Source: JAWKWH01 sp965204295 (GTDB lineage: Bacteria > Pseudomonadota > Alphaproteobacteria > Rhizobiales > Rhizobiaceae). Taken from it: DNA of 64,000 nt. The DNA lies in the NCBI GenBank assembly GCA_965204295.1, contig OZ241973.1, forward strand, positions 3,286,001-3,350,000, in the 5' to 3' direction. Every line of letters starts with the position of its first letter. The first letter of the stretch is position 1. The notes under the pieces are model-generated. The model saw only the letters and a list, made by a program, of their open reading frames with translations, had not been told where the DNA came from and searched no databases. A program made the translations under genes and the position numbers. This document shows positions 46,455 to 54,936 of this stretch, in pieces.

Positions 46455-46776
46455 CGCCATTTTCTCCGCGGCCGTCATCTCCGTGTACACCCCGAACGGT
46501 TTTTCCAGCCGTTCGGTGTCGTTTTTGAAGCGGCGGCCGATATAGATGCGTTCAAGGGTTTCGTCGTTGCGGTCGTGGGCGTGGCGCAAACCTTCGGGCA
46601 TTTTTGGGGGTCGTAAAGGTCGGCGATAGTGGCGGGGAAATGCGCCTCGCGCGCCGGCAGGATGTCCTCGGCGCGAGTCGTCAGGTCGGCGCGGTTTTTC
46701 TCCGTCAGCATGGGGACGGGAAAGGTGTTCCGGCCGAGGGTGTCGGAGTAGCGGAAATCGGTCCGTACCGCCTCCG
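46455..46776 (-). repeat. Methyltransferase 3'-end repeat R4, fused to a hydrolase tail
   Basis: Covers about 320 bases of the methyltransferase 3' region (LGRNTFPVPMLTEKNRADLT, AREAHFPATIADLYDP, ERIYIGRRFKNDTERLEK), with a one-base loss in the run of Gs near 46600. It stops abruptly near 46776, where the hydrolase 3' tail begins. That join is the form expected at a tandem-duplication junction. Confidence 0.85.
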
Positions 46777-46904
46777 ACCCTCGACGACGGACGAACTCGC
46801 CGCCAAAATCGTCGATCGGATCGGGAAGGCGGTTGATTAGGCGTGTTGCAGCGGATCATGGCACCGTTCGCTCGGGCCTCATGTCACGCGAAAGAAACAG
46901 GAAA
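46777..46904 (+). repeat. Second copy of the hydrolase 3' tail
   Basis: accctcgacgacggacgaac through ggcggttgattag repeats the last codons of the 39119-40093 hydrolase (TTDELAAKIVD-R-IGKAVD), then ttgcagcggatcatg and gcctcatgtcacgcgaaa repeat the sequence after its stop. No hydrolase start or body precedes it. Confidence 0.85.
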
Positions 46905-47044
46905 CTTGCTTGGCAGAATGGCGTCCGCTCCCCGAATGGTAGTGTTCCTAGCCACGGAAGCCCCCAATCCCGCTACTGCGGCGGATGCCGCCTCAACCCC
47001 GTAACGTTGCATAGGCTCCATTCCGGCCCGACACACCAATCCGT

Positions 47045-47212
47045 TTAATCTGCCGGAACATCATGGTACTCTATCTTTGAGCTCGCGCGAAGAGTACTCG
47101 TCGCTGGTCGAAGAATGTTACGCCGAGCCTGCGCCTGCAGAATCTCCTCCATTGACGGGGTGTTTTCTTTTTGTTTTTCGAGTTTGTCTTGATTTTGCGT
47201 GGATTTTTTCAT
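47045..47212 (-). CDS. Small ORF overlapping the 3' end of the serine proteinase gene
   Basis: 55 aa reading MKKSTQNQDKLEKQKENTPS and MEEILQAQARRNILRPATST, ending EYHDVPAD. It overlaps the proteinase gene by about 95 bases in another frame. AAGGA stands 8 bases before its ATG, and the polar-to-basic pattern looks protein-like. No known family. It may be a translationally coupled partner of the proteinase, or a chance ORF. Confidence 0.4.
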   Translation of the reverse strand: MKKSTQNQDKLEKQKENTPSMEEILQAQARRNILRPATSTLRASSKIEYHDVPAD

Positions 47213-48029
47213 CTGAGGTTTCCTTCGATGCGGTGTCTTCAAACAGCCCTGTTACGTTCTCCATTCTTATGTTCTGATCCGGGATACGGCAGCATAATCC
47301 AAGCTTTTCGATCAGCGCTTTCTCCGAATCCGATGCCTCACGGACCTGGTTGAAAAGCCCTTTTGCTTCTTCCATGTCAATCACAAAGCCGTGGCTCGTG
47401 TAGCTTTGTGATAGTATGGCAAGCGCACCCTCTCTCAGATTTCCGTATTTTCGGTTCAGACGAGCCCCGTAGTCTTCACCAATCCTCATCGCCCGCGCTC
47501 GCGAACCAACCTCTTCTGGGTCGATTTTTCCAAAAATCTGGCCAAACAGCGACCCCACGATTTCGGCCGCCGAATGAGAGGCCGTCTGAAAAGAAATGAT
47601 CCCACCACTGTTGTTTGTTATCTCGACGACCAAATTGTGAAATGTATCTTTTGCGCGATTTTCCAATGTCAGAAACGCTTCACTAATGTTAAGGCCGCTT
47701 TCCAAACCTGCCAGGTTGTCAGTCTTCGCCATCTGTATATCAAGCGGTCCAAGCTCACCATATGGCGAGAAAATTAACTCATCGGCAGCAATCGCCAACA
47801 GAGTACCCGCACTTTTACAAAAGCCAGGGATTAGCAACTTGAAGCTATCGTATCTAGTTTGAAGATAGCGCCCCATTTTGTAGGCAGCGTCAGGTGTGCC
47901 TCCGGGGGTACAGAGAACAAGGCAAACATCTTCGGATGCCTTTTTTTCGGCAACAAACTCGTAAAATTTGAAGTCGATTACGCGCTTTACTTCACCGCTG
48001 TACAAAAACCAATCCATCACTTTTCCCAT
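47118..48029 (-). CDS. ClpP/SppA-fold serine proteinase (SDH proteinase family)
   Basis: 303 aa. Crotonase-like fold with VCLVLCTPGGTPDAAYKMGR, then IPGFCKSAGTLLAIAADELI (nucleophile Ser in KSAGT) and FSPYGELGPLDIQM, the pattern of the SDH_sah / serine-dehydratase-proteinase family related to SppA and ClpP. A Lys/Arg-rich tail (KSRQTRKTKRKHP) may bind nucleic acid or membrane. No signal peptide. Members turn up in defence islands; function not known. A promoter with an overlapping inverted repeat lies upstream at 48230-48258. Confidence 0.75.
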   Translation of the reverse strand: MGKVMDWFLYSGEVKRVIDFKFYEFVAEKKASEDVCLVLCTPGGTPDAAYKMGRYLQTRYDSFKLLIPGFCKSAGTLLAIAADELIFSPYGELGPLDIQMAKTDNLAGLESGLNISEAFLTLENRAKDTFHNLVVEITNNSGGIISFQTASHSAAEIVGSLFGQIFGKIDPEEVGSRARAMRIGEDYGARLNRKYGNLREGALAILSQSYTSHGFVIDMEEAKGLFNQVREASDSEKALIEKLGLCCRIPDQNIRMENVTGLFEDTASKETSDEKIHAKSRQTRKTKRKHPVNGGDSAGAGSA

Positions 48030-48056
48030 CTGGCCGGCGCATCAATCTTTGCGTTT

Positions 48057-48202
48057 TCACACCGCTCTTCGTTCATCATAGATGCAGAACGCACTTAGCT
48101 CCCGCCAAGCCGTTTCTTTGGTTTCCCCGGTCGCGACCCGGGCAATGTAAACAGCGTCGCCGATCACGTCTGCTGGACGGCGATGTCAGCAGCGCAGGTC
48201 AT
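48057..48202 (-). pseudogene. Short leader gene, probably frameshifted
   Basis: ATG at 48202 with GGGGAGAGA upstream starts MTCAADIAVQQT-stop. A shift of frame gives ADVIGDAVYIARVATGETKE then TAWRELSAFCIYDERRAV-stop at 48057, which looks like a genuine small protein. The frame mismatch suggests a lesion near 48165 or a leader peptide followed by another start. Family not recognised. Confidence 0.35.
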
Positions 48203-48229
48203 CGTAATCTCTCCCCTGTTGATGACCTT

Positions 48230-48258
48230 GATATAGTTTCCTGTTGACGGCCTGTCAA
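48230..48258 (-). promoter_or_regulatory. Sigma70-type promoter with overlapping inverted repeat
   Basis: On the minus strand TTGACA (48253-48258), 17 bases, then TATATC (48230-48235). The inverted repeat GTTGAC-aggcc-GTCAAC covers the -35 (48243-48259), a likely repressor site. The ribosome site and ATG of the small leader ORF follow at 48202, then the serine proteinase gene. Confidence 0.65.
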
Positions 48259-48365
48259 CAAAACCGGCTGGCCTGCACGTCCCGCATGGCGCTTGTCGCC
48301 GCCGCGGTGGCGTGTTGCATTGGTACTAACCGCCCGTTTGATGTGTAGTCAATGCTGTCCGTCAG

Positions 48366-48776
48366 GACGGAATGCGGGCGCGAATTTCAAACCGGGACGC
48401 TACCCGGGGTTGGCCAGGGTCTTCCCGGCATCCCGCCCGAGGGTCAGGCGGCTCCCGCCTCCGCCGTCGTCTCCGTGTACATCTCGAACAGTTTTTCCAG
48501 GCGTTCGGCGTCGTTCCTGAAGCGGCGGCCGATATAGATGCGTTCAAGGGTTTCGTCGTTGCGGTGGTGGGCGTGGCGCAAACCTTCGGGCATTTTTGGG
48601 GGGTCGTAGAGGTCGGCGATAGTGGCGGGGAAATGCGCCTCGCGCGCCAGCAGGATGTCCTCGGCGCGAGTTGTCAGGTCGGCGCGGTTTTTCGCCGTCA
48701 ACATGGGGACGGGAAAAGTGTTCCAGCCGAGGGTGTTGGAATAACTGAATCGAAGCTCAAGCTTTCCACAAACCGC
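48366..48776 (-). repeat. Native 3' end of the methyltransferase gene (R5)
   Basis: The reference for repeats R1-R4: coding tail to the stop at 48444 plus about 80 bases after it (cgggacgctacccggggttg, ccgcccgagggtcaggcgg). R1 and R2 retain the post-stop part. R3 and R4 retain the coding part only. Confidence 0.85.
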
Positions 48777-51194
48777 ATCAATCCAGACCCAATGCAGGCG
48801 GGAGGCAATCAGCGCCATGTTCCACAGCGGCGCGTCATAGAGGGCGTAGCACTTGTTCGATATGACTGTTCCTGGCGGTAGCAAACCACACGGTAGATAA
48901 TCGCGATTTTCTGAACTTATGGCCGGAATTGCTATAATGTTCTCCTCACCCGTTTGCCTTACCTCGCCAAAGCGATAAGGCGTGTTGGCAAGTTGCTTGG
49001 TTGCGCCCTTGTCGCGGCTTGCCAGCCGCATTGCCCGGACGCCGTCGATGCGTGTGTCAATGCCGGGAATGGAAAGCGCTTCTTGCAGATGGTCGTCCTC
49101 GATCCACAGGCAATATCGGGTTTTGCCCTGAATGAATTCGGCGGAACCGTAAATGCGGCGGATGAAGCGGTCCCGTTGCGCCCTGGTTAGACTTAGCGCC
49201 TCCACTTCGTCGCTCGTCAGAAGCAGGTTTCCCCCGTCAACGGGTTTATTGCCAAAGCTCATGTCGGCCATGGCGCTCAATGGCTTTGACGCCTTCCGGA
49301 TGACAACATTCGGCGCGGCGACAAGATAAGCGTTTATGTTGTCCGTCTCTTTCACCTCCGCGCCGCCATCCTCGACCGGCGCAAACAGCTTTCGCACTTT
49401 GCCCGCATGGTTGGAAATGCCGACAATCGCCACGGTCACGCCGGCGTTGTGAGCCGCGAGATTGGCCCATTTGAAGGATGTATGCGCGAACGCGATCTCG
49501 TGCCCCGTCTTGAAAATGAGCGGCCAAAGGATCGGAACCTGCTGGCCCTGGCAGATCGAGTTGGTGGACACGAAGGCCGAAACGGTCGGCGTATGCGCGC
49601 CATAGTCGGCCGCCTTCATGAACCAGCCCGCCACATAGTCGAGCGACTTCCAACTTCCGGTTCTGTCCTTGAAAATGGCTTCGAGGTCGGCCTTCTGTTC
49701 CTTCGATTGCCACGTCGAACCCAGATAGGGCGGGTTGCCGCAGATGTAGGTCTCGCCGCCCTCGTTGTCGAAGTCGATTTCGGCCTGCTCCAAAGGCGTC
49801 TTGAACAAATCGTCGCCCCGCACCTTCACCCCGGTTCCCGTCGGCGGGCAGACGCTCAGCCAGTCGAGCCGCAGCGCGTTGCCGCAGGTGATCCAGTTCA
49901 TCGCGTCGAGCGGCAGAAACTCCGCCAGCGCCTCCTGCTGCCCGCGATGCAGCACGTCGCACTGATACTCGGCGATGATCAGCGCCAGCCGGGCGATTTC
50001 CGCCGGAAAATCCCGCAACTCGATGCCGCGAAAGTTGGTCGGCGCAATGCCGGTGCGCCGGTTCGGCTCGCCGCGACGCCGGTCGACCTCCGCCTCGATG
50101 GCCCGCATCTCCTTGTAGGCGATGACCAGAAAATTACCCGACCCGCAGGCCGGATCGAACACCCTGATCCGCGCCATGCGACCCCGCAGGTTGAGCAGTT
50201 TGCGCCGGTTGTTCCCGGCTTTTCCCAGTTGTTCCCGCAGATTATCGAGAAAAAGCGGGTTCAGCACCTTCAGGATGTTGGGCACCGACGTGTAGTGCAT
50301 CCCCAGCGCGCCGCGCTCCTCGTCGTCGGCGACGGCCTGGATCATCGAGCCGAAAATGTCCGGGTTGATCTTCTTCCAGTCGAGCGCGCCGATATGCAGC
50401 AGATAGGACCGCGCGATGCGCGAAAAGTTCGGCGCCTCGACCGACCCCGAAAACAGCCCGCCATTGACATAGGGAAAAGCCTCCGCCCAGCCACGCAGAC
50501 CGGAGGCGGCGCGGTCCCCGGCCTTCGTGTTCATGGCCCGGAACACCTCCGAGATCACCCATGCCGTGTTCGTGTCGTCGGACATCCGCCCGACGGTGTT
50601 CGTGAACAGCCCCTTGCCGTTCAGAATGTCGGTGTCCTCGGCGAAGAACAGGAAGATCAGCCGGGCCATGAAACGGTTCATGTCGTGGCGGCGTTCCGCC
50701 CAGTCCGGGTTGTCCTTCAACAGTTCGACATAAAGCCGGTTGAGGCGGCCGGTCGCCTTGATGTCGAAGGCGCTCTCGCGGATCTGCCTGACGGTCGAAA
50801 TACCGGCCAGCGGTAGGAAGAAGCCGAAATGATCGGGAAAACCGGTGTAGTCGCAAACGACGGTTTCGCCGGCGGCAAGGTCCTCGGCCTCGAAATCTTC
50901 CCCGTCCGTCGCCAGAATGAACCTGACCCGGTGGCGTTTGTTGCGCGTCGCCGGGCTTTCGCGCAGCGCGGTCAGCGTTTCGGCGGTTTGGCCGTGCTCC
51001 GCGACCGCGATGTGGATGTTGCCGTTCTGAAGCACGCCGCCGATGTCGGATTTGTTCGACGCGCCGGCGCGCAACCGCCTGATCGTGGTCGCCTTGTTGC
51101 CGAAGGCTTCGAGAAAGGCGTAAGGAAATTCTTCCGGGTCGAACGGCTGCTCCGCCAGCGCCGAAACGGCCCGCTCGATCTCGACCGCGTTCAT
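48444..51194 (-). CDS. Large class I SAM-dependent DNA methyltransferase (MmeI-like)
   Basis: 916 aa. SAM-binding motif I FDPACGSGNFLVIAYKEM at about 346-363 and catalytic motif IV NPPY at 487-490 (GNPPYLGS) mark an N6-adenine methyltransferase. The C-terminal half (target recognition, then TLGWNTFPVPML) matches the MmeI/Eco57I-like layout. The N-terminal domain (GASNKSDIGGVLQNGNIHIA) lacks an obvious PD-(D/E)XK set, so it may be modification-only. Typical length. The ATG overlaps the pabC stop (ATGA). Its 3' end is repeated four more times to the left. Confidence 0.85.
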   Translation of the reverse strand: MNAVEIERAVSALAEQPFDPEEFPYAFLEAFGNKATTIRRLRAGASNKSDIGGVLQNGNIHIAVAEHGQTAETLTALRESPATRNKRHRVRFILATDGEDFEAEDLAAGETVVCDYTGFPDHFGFFLPLAGISTVRQIRESAFDIKATGRLNRLYVELLKDNPDWAERRHDMNRFMARLIFLFFAEDTDILNGKGLFTNTVGRMSDDTNTAWVISEVFRAMNTKAGDRAASGLRGWAEAFPYVNGGLFSGSVEAPNFSRIARSYLLHIGALDWKKINPDIFGSMIQAVADDEERGALGMHYTSVPNILKVLNPLFLDNLREQLGKAGNNRRKLLNLRGRMARIRVFDPACGSGNFLVIAYKEMRAIEAEVDRRRGEPNRRTGIAPTNFRGIELRDFPAEIARLALIIAEYQCDVLHRGQQEALAEFLPLDAMNWITCGNALRLDWLSVCPPTGTGVKVRGDDLFKTPLEQAEIDFDNEGGETYICGNPPYLGSTWQSKEQKADLEAIFKDRTGSWKSLDYVAGWFMKAADYGAHTPTVSAFVSTNSICQGQQVPILWPLIFKTGHEIAFAHTSFKWANLAAHNAGVTVAIVGISNHAGKVRKLFAPVEDGGAEVKETDNINAYLVAAPNVVIRKASKPLSAMADMSFGNKPVDGGNLLLTSDEVEALSLTRAQRDRFIRRIYGSAEFIQGKTRYCLWIEDDHLQEALSIPGIDTRIDGVRAMRLASRDKGATKQLANTPYRFGEVRQTGEENIIAIPAISSENRDYLPCGLLPPGTVISNKCYALYDAPLWNMALIASRLHWVWIDAVCGKLELRFSYSNTLGWNTFPVPMLTAKNRADLTTRAEDILLAREAHFPATIADLYDPPKMPEGLRHAHHRNDETLERIYIGRRFRNDAERLEKLFEMYTETTAEAGAA

Positions 51195-51844
51195 CCGCCC
51201 CCCTTTCCCGACAGTCCGGTCAGGCGCGCCGGAATGAAACCGCGCAGCGAATTACCGACATAAAATTCCGCCGCCGCCTTCAGGTCTTCGACGGAGACGG
51301 TCGCTTCTCTCGCCCTGCCCGTGTCGAGAACCTCCTCGCGCAACACGCCGGGCAGCAATCCGCACCCGATGTCGGGCGTCAACAGGACGCGTTCGGCGCC
51401 GATGCGCAGAAATATCGAGGTAATCGCGCCCTCGCAGACCTCGCCGCGCTGATTGAGCAGGACGACCTCATCGGCCCGCCCCGCGCCAAACTCGCGCCGC
51501 GCCGCATCATGGGCCGGACGCCGGCCGGTTTTGTGCCGGATCAGCGTATCGGCGGAATTCAGCCGCGTTTCGGCGATCGCAACGGTCCACACAACGTCAT
51601 CGGACACGGGTTTGAACGGCGAAACATCAATGCGTTCGATCCCTTCCCGGCCATATTGCAGTCTCGTTCTGAGGGGGCCGCCGCCTCCGACGACGCTTCG
51701 GTCCAGCGCCGAAACGGTTTTCGCTTCGTCGAAAGCCCATCCGAACGCGGCGGCGGAGCGCGCAAGCCTGCGCAAATGGCGTTCGCCGCGGACAAACCCG
51801 CGGCCCGGAAACCATCCGAGCGTTTCAATCAGCGTCAATTCCAT
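51191..51844 (-). CDS. pabC: 4-amino-4-deoxychorismate lyase
   Basis: 217 aa fold-type IV PLP enzyme releasing p-aminobenzoate and pyruvate. LIRHKTGRRPAHDAAR carries the PLP lysine; VCEGAITSIFLR and LTPDIGCGLLPGVLREEVL are the cofactor-pocket motifs. The start overlaps the pabB stop by 20 bases. This is the usual pabB-pabC pair for folate synthesis. The methyltransferase gene starts on its stop codon, which is unusual. Confidence 0.88.
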   Translation of the reverse strand: MELTLIETLGWFPGRGFVRGERHLRRLARSAAAFGWAFDEAKTVSALDRSVVGGGGPLRTRLQYGREGIERIDVSPFKPVSDDVVWTVAIAETRLNSADTLIRHKTGRRPAHDAARREFGAGRADEVVLLNQRGEVCEGAITSIFLRIGAERVLLTPDIGCGLLPGVLREEVLDTGRAREATVSVEDLKAAAEFYVGNSLRGFIPARLTGLSGKGGG

Positions 51845-53003
51845 CCGGCCCCATGGCGAATCCTGCTTTCAACAGCGCTTCGTCATATTCGGAATCGGCA
51901 TAGGAATCGAACACTATTCCGCCGCCGACATTAAAAACCGCCTCTCCGTCTTCGTGAATCGAGATTGTCCGGATGGCGACGCTGAAACGCATCTGACCGC
52001 CCGGGCCGATATATCCGATCGCGCCGCAATAAGCGCCGCGCGGCCGGTCCTCCAGGGCGCGCAGTATCTTCATCGCGCCGATCTTCGGCGCGCCGGTAAT
52101 CGATCCGCACGGAAACAGCGCCGCGAATATGTCGCGGACGGTTAGCCCGTCGCGCAGCCGGCCCCGCACCTTGCTGATCATCTGGTGCAGCGTGGGATAC
52201 GTCTCGATCTCGAAGAGTTTCGGGACGGTCACCGTGCCGGTTTCCGAAATCCGGGAGAGATCGTTGCGCAGCAGGTCGACGATCATCCGGTTTTCCGCCC
52301 GATTCTTGTCGCTGCGCCGCAAGCCCTCCTTCAGCGCATGGTCTTCTTCCGCAGTGACGCCGCGCCGGACGGTGCCCTTCATCGGGTGCGTTTCAAGCCA
52401 CCGGCCGGGGCCAAGGTCGAAAAACAGTTCGGGCGAGCGCGATACGATGCGCGGGAAACCCAAGCGGACCAGCGCGCCATACCGAACCGGCTGCCGGACG
52501 ATCAGACGCCGGAAAAGCTGTTCCGGCGGCACGGTGCAGCGCGCCCTGAACGGAAACGTCAAATTGGCCTGATAGCAGTCGCCGCGCGCGATATGCCCGT
52601 GCAGAACGACGAACCGCTCCCGGTAGGTTTCGCGGCTCCAGCCGGCGCGGATATCGCCGAAAAGCGCCGTTGCGGGCCTTTCCCCGCCATGGGCCGAAAT
52701 CGCGGCGCCCGGCGGAGGAAAACTGCCGGGCGCGTCAAATACGCCGAAGCACAGAAGCGGCGTCCGATCCCGTTTGGTCTGCGTGGCGGACAGCGCCGGA
52801 TCAAGCGAAAAACCGGCTTCGTAACCGATATATCCGGCCGCCCATTTGCCGCTCCGCCGGGCATGTTCCAGACGAGCGAAACCCGATTCGACATTTTCGG
52901 GCCGGGATATCCGGATCAGTTCGGACGGGCGGGAGAACACGATCTCATGTCCGGAACGGTCGTCCCTGAAAAGAACGAGCGGATCGTTCGAAGTGTCGGC
53001 CAT
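51825..53003 (-). CDS. pabB: Aminodeoxychorismate synthase component I
   Basis: 392 aa chorismate-binding enzyme. ETHPMKGTVRRG is the catalytic lysine region, IVDLLRNDLSRISETGTV and YPTLHQMISKVRGRL follow, and FPCGSITGAPKIGAMKIL is the signature. It aminates chorismate to aminodeoxychorismate using ammonia from a PabA subunit. Start at MADTSNDP. trkH is divergent, with about 150 bases between. Confidence 0.92.
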   Translation of the reverse strand: MADTSNDPLVLFRDDRSGHEIVFSRPSELIRISRPENVESGFARLEHARRSGKWAAGYIGYEAGFSLDPALSATQTKRDRTPLLCFGVFDAPGSFPPPGAAISAHGGERPATALFGDIRAGWSRETYRERFVVLHGHIARGDCYQANLTFPFRARCTVPPEQLFRRLIVRQPVRYGALVRLGFPRIVSRSPELFFDLGPGRWLETHPMKGTVRRGVTAEEDHALKEGLRRSDKNRAENRMIVDLLRNDLSRISETGTVTVPKLFEIETYPTLHQMISKVRGRLRDGLTVRDIFAALFPCGSITGAPKIGAMKILRALEDRPRGAYCGAIGYIGPGGQMRFSVAIRTISIHEDGEAVFNVGGGIVFDSYADSEYDEALLKAGFAMGPDGIDAD

Positions 53004-53156
53004 GTTCCCGTTTTTTCAGAATGCCGGCGCGGCGTCTCAATCGGCCAATCGAACGGGAGTGTCCAGCGGAAACTTGCGTCGCGACGTTCTCTTGCCGCAT
53101 GCCCCCGCTTCCGCTATCGCTTGTCCCATCCGTCAGAGGGCGTTGCGTCGCGCTTC

Positions 53157-54665
53157 ATGTCCCCGCCGGCGGCGGATCAAACACAACAAGGCCGGAGTCT
53201 TCTGTCCGTGCAAAGCACCCCGATCCGCGCCGCCGTTCACATCGCGGCGATATTCGCGATTTATCTGTCGGCATCGATGCTGATTCCGGCCGCGTTCGAC
53301 CTTTATCACGGTCACGAGGACTGGAAGGTTTTTGCCGCTTCGGCGTTCTTTACCGGCGGGCTCGCTCTCGCCGTCGCGATCACGACGAATACGAAGGCGC
53401 CGCCGGCATCGGCGCGTTTCGGCTTTCTTCTCGTCAACCTTCTGTGGGTGACGATGTGCCTCGCCGGCGCCATTCCGTTCCTCGCCTCATCGCTTGAAAT
53501 GACGCCGACCGATGCGATCTTCGAGGCGGTCGCGGGCGTGACCACGACGGGCGCGACGGTCATCGGCCGGATCGACGGTCTGCCGCCCGGCATGCTGCTG
53601 TGGCGCTCCATTCTTCAATGGATGGGGGGGCTCGGCGTGATCGCGCTGGGCCTGTTCCTGTTGCCGTTCCTCAATGTCGGCGGCGTTTCGTACTTCAAAA
53701 TCGAGTCATCGGATATCGACGATCGCCCGTTTGCCCGTTTTTCGACATTCGCGGCCGGTCTGATCTTGATCTACGCGGTCCTGACGATCGCATGCGGCGT
53801 GGCTTACGCGACCGCCGGAATGGGCGTTTTCGACGCGCTCAACCATGCCCTGACGACGGTTTCCACGGCCGGATTTTCCACCCATGACGCCTCATTCGGC
53901 CATTATCGCGAAAATGCCGCGATCCTGTGGGTGGGAACCGTGTTCATGTTCGTCGGTGGTCTGCCGTTCTCGGCGCTGATCCTGTTTCTGCTGCGCGGAC
54001 AGCTCGACGCGGCGCGCGATCCTCAAATTCGCGTTTTCGCCGCCTACGTCGTCATCATTATTCTGGCGGTCGCGATCTATCTGCGGGTCACCGCGGAAAT
54101 GGGAATGTTCGACGCGCTGACGATCGCGGCCTTCAACTTCATGTCGGTGGTGACCACGACCGGCTATTCGACGGAAGACTACACGGCGTGGGGACCGTTC
54201 GCCTTCGCACTTGCCTTTGTCGCGATGTTACTTGGTGGATGTTCCGGATCGACGACCGGCGGCGTGAAGACGTACCGGTTCATCATCCTTTACGGCCTGA
54301 TCCAGAGCGGAATTCGCCAGTTGATCTATCCCAGCACCGTTCAAACGGTGCGCTACGGCGACCGGCCCGTCGATGCTGAAATCCAGCGCGCGGTGGTGCT
54401 GTTCATCGGCGCGTTTCTGTTTTTGTGGGCGATCATCACCGTCGCTCTCGCCGCGACCGGAGTGGATTTCGCATCTTCGCTGAGCGGCGCCTTGAGCGCG
54501 CTCATGAATGTCGGCCCCGGCCTCGGCGACACGATCGGGCCGCGTGGCGATTATTCCAGCCTGCCGGATCTGGCGAAGTGGATTTTGACATTCGGCATGT
54601 TGCTCGGACGGCTTGAAATCCTCGCAGTTCTTGTCATACTGACGCCGCTTTACTGGAGCCGGTGA
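53157..54665 (+). CDS. trkH: Trk-type potassium uptake membrane subunit
   Basis: 502 aa with four channel-like repeats. Selectivity loops read VTTTGATVIG, STAGFSTHD, TTTGYSTED and NVGPGLGD, each giving the single conserved Gly. LQWMGGLGVIALGLFLLPFL and GGCSGSTTGGVKTYR are further TrkH signatures. The cytoplasmic TrkA regulator is not in the window. The start is set at MSPPAADQ; the open frame to 52185 is antisense to pabB. Confidence 0.93.
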   Translation: MSPPAADQTQQGRSLLSVQSTPIRAAVHIAAIFAIYLSASMLIPAAFDLYHGHEDWKVFAASAFFTGGLALAVAITTNTKAPPASARFGFLLVNLLWVTMCLAGAIPFLASSLEMTPTDAIFEAVAGVTTTGATVIGRIDGLPPGMLLWRSILQWMGGLGVIALGLFLLPFLNVGGVSYFKIESSDIDDRPFARFSTFAAGLILIYAVLTIACGVAYATAGMGVFDALNHALTTVSTAGFSTHDASFGHYRENAAILWVGTVFMFVGGLPFSALILFLLRGQLDAARDPQIRVFAAYVVIIILAVAIYLRVTAEMGMFDALTIAAFNFMSVVTTTGYSTEDYTAWGPFAFALAFVAMLLGGCSGSTTGGVKTYRFIILYGLIQSGIRQLIYPSTVQTVRYGDRPVDAEIQRAVVLFIGAFLFLWAIITVALAATGVDFASSLSGALSALMNVGPGLGDTIGPRGDYSSLPDLAKWILTFGMLLGRLEILAVLVILTPLYWSR

Positions 54666-54670
54666 AAAAC

Positions 54671-54756
54671 TGGTGCGGGCGGCGGGACTCGAACCCGCAC
54701 GGCGCAAGGCCCCAGGATTTTAAGTCCTGTATGTCTACCGGTTCCATCACGCCCGC
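54671..54756 (-). tRNA. tRNA-Leu (anticodon TAA)
   Basis: Minus-strand GCGGGCG...CGCCCGC acceptor stem, anticodon arm CAGGA-CTTAAAA-TCCTG with TAA at positions 3-5 of the loop, a long variable arm (GGGGCCTTGCGCC), T-arm GGGTTCGAGTCCC, encoded CCA. About 86 bases, class II as expected for leucine. Confidence 0.95.
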
Positions 54757-54936
54757 ACGCGGCGGTCAGTAGCTTTTCCCGTCCGGGCGATCAAGGCGCG
54801 CCAGCGCGATCATGGCTCCGGCAACACAAATGGCGACCGGCAGGCGGCATCTTCACCCCGCCCGATGCGTTCCATTCGCTTGCCCGCCGCGCGGCTCGCG
54901 CTTAAGTTCGGGTGGCATGCGGAAGGAGATGAGCCG

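Noticed and set aside
42196..48776. Methyltransferase tails as transposon ends
   Set aside because: All copies are direct, not inverted, contain coding sequence of one gene, and no transposase lies between them.
49407..50816. 469-codon plus-strand ORF opposite the methyltransferase
   Set aside because: Shadow frame; the minus strand has motif I and NPPY in order.
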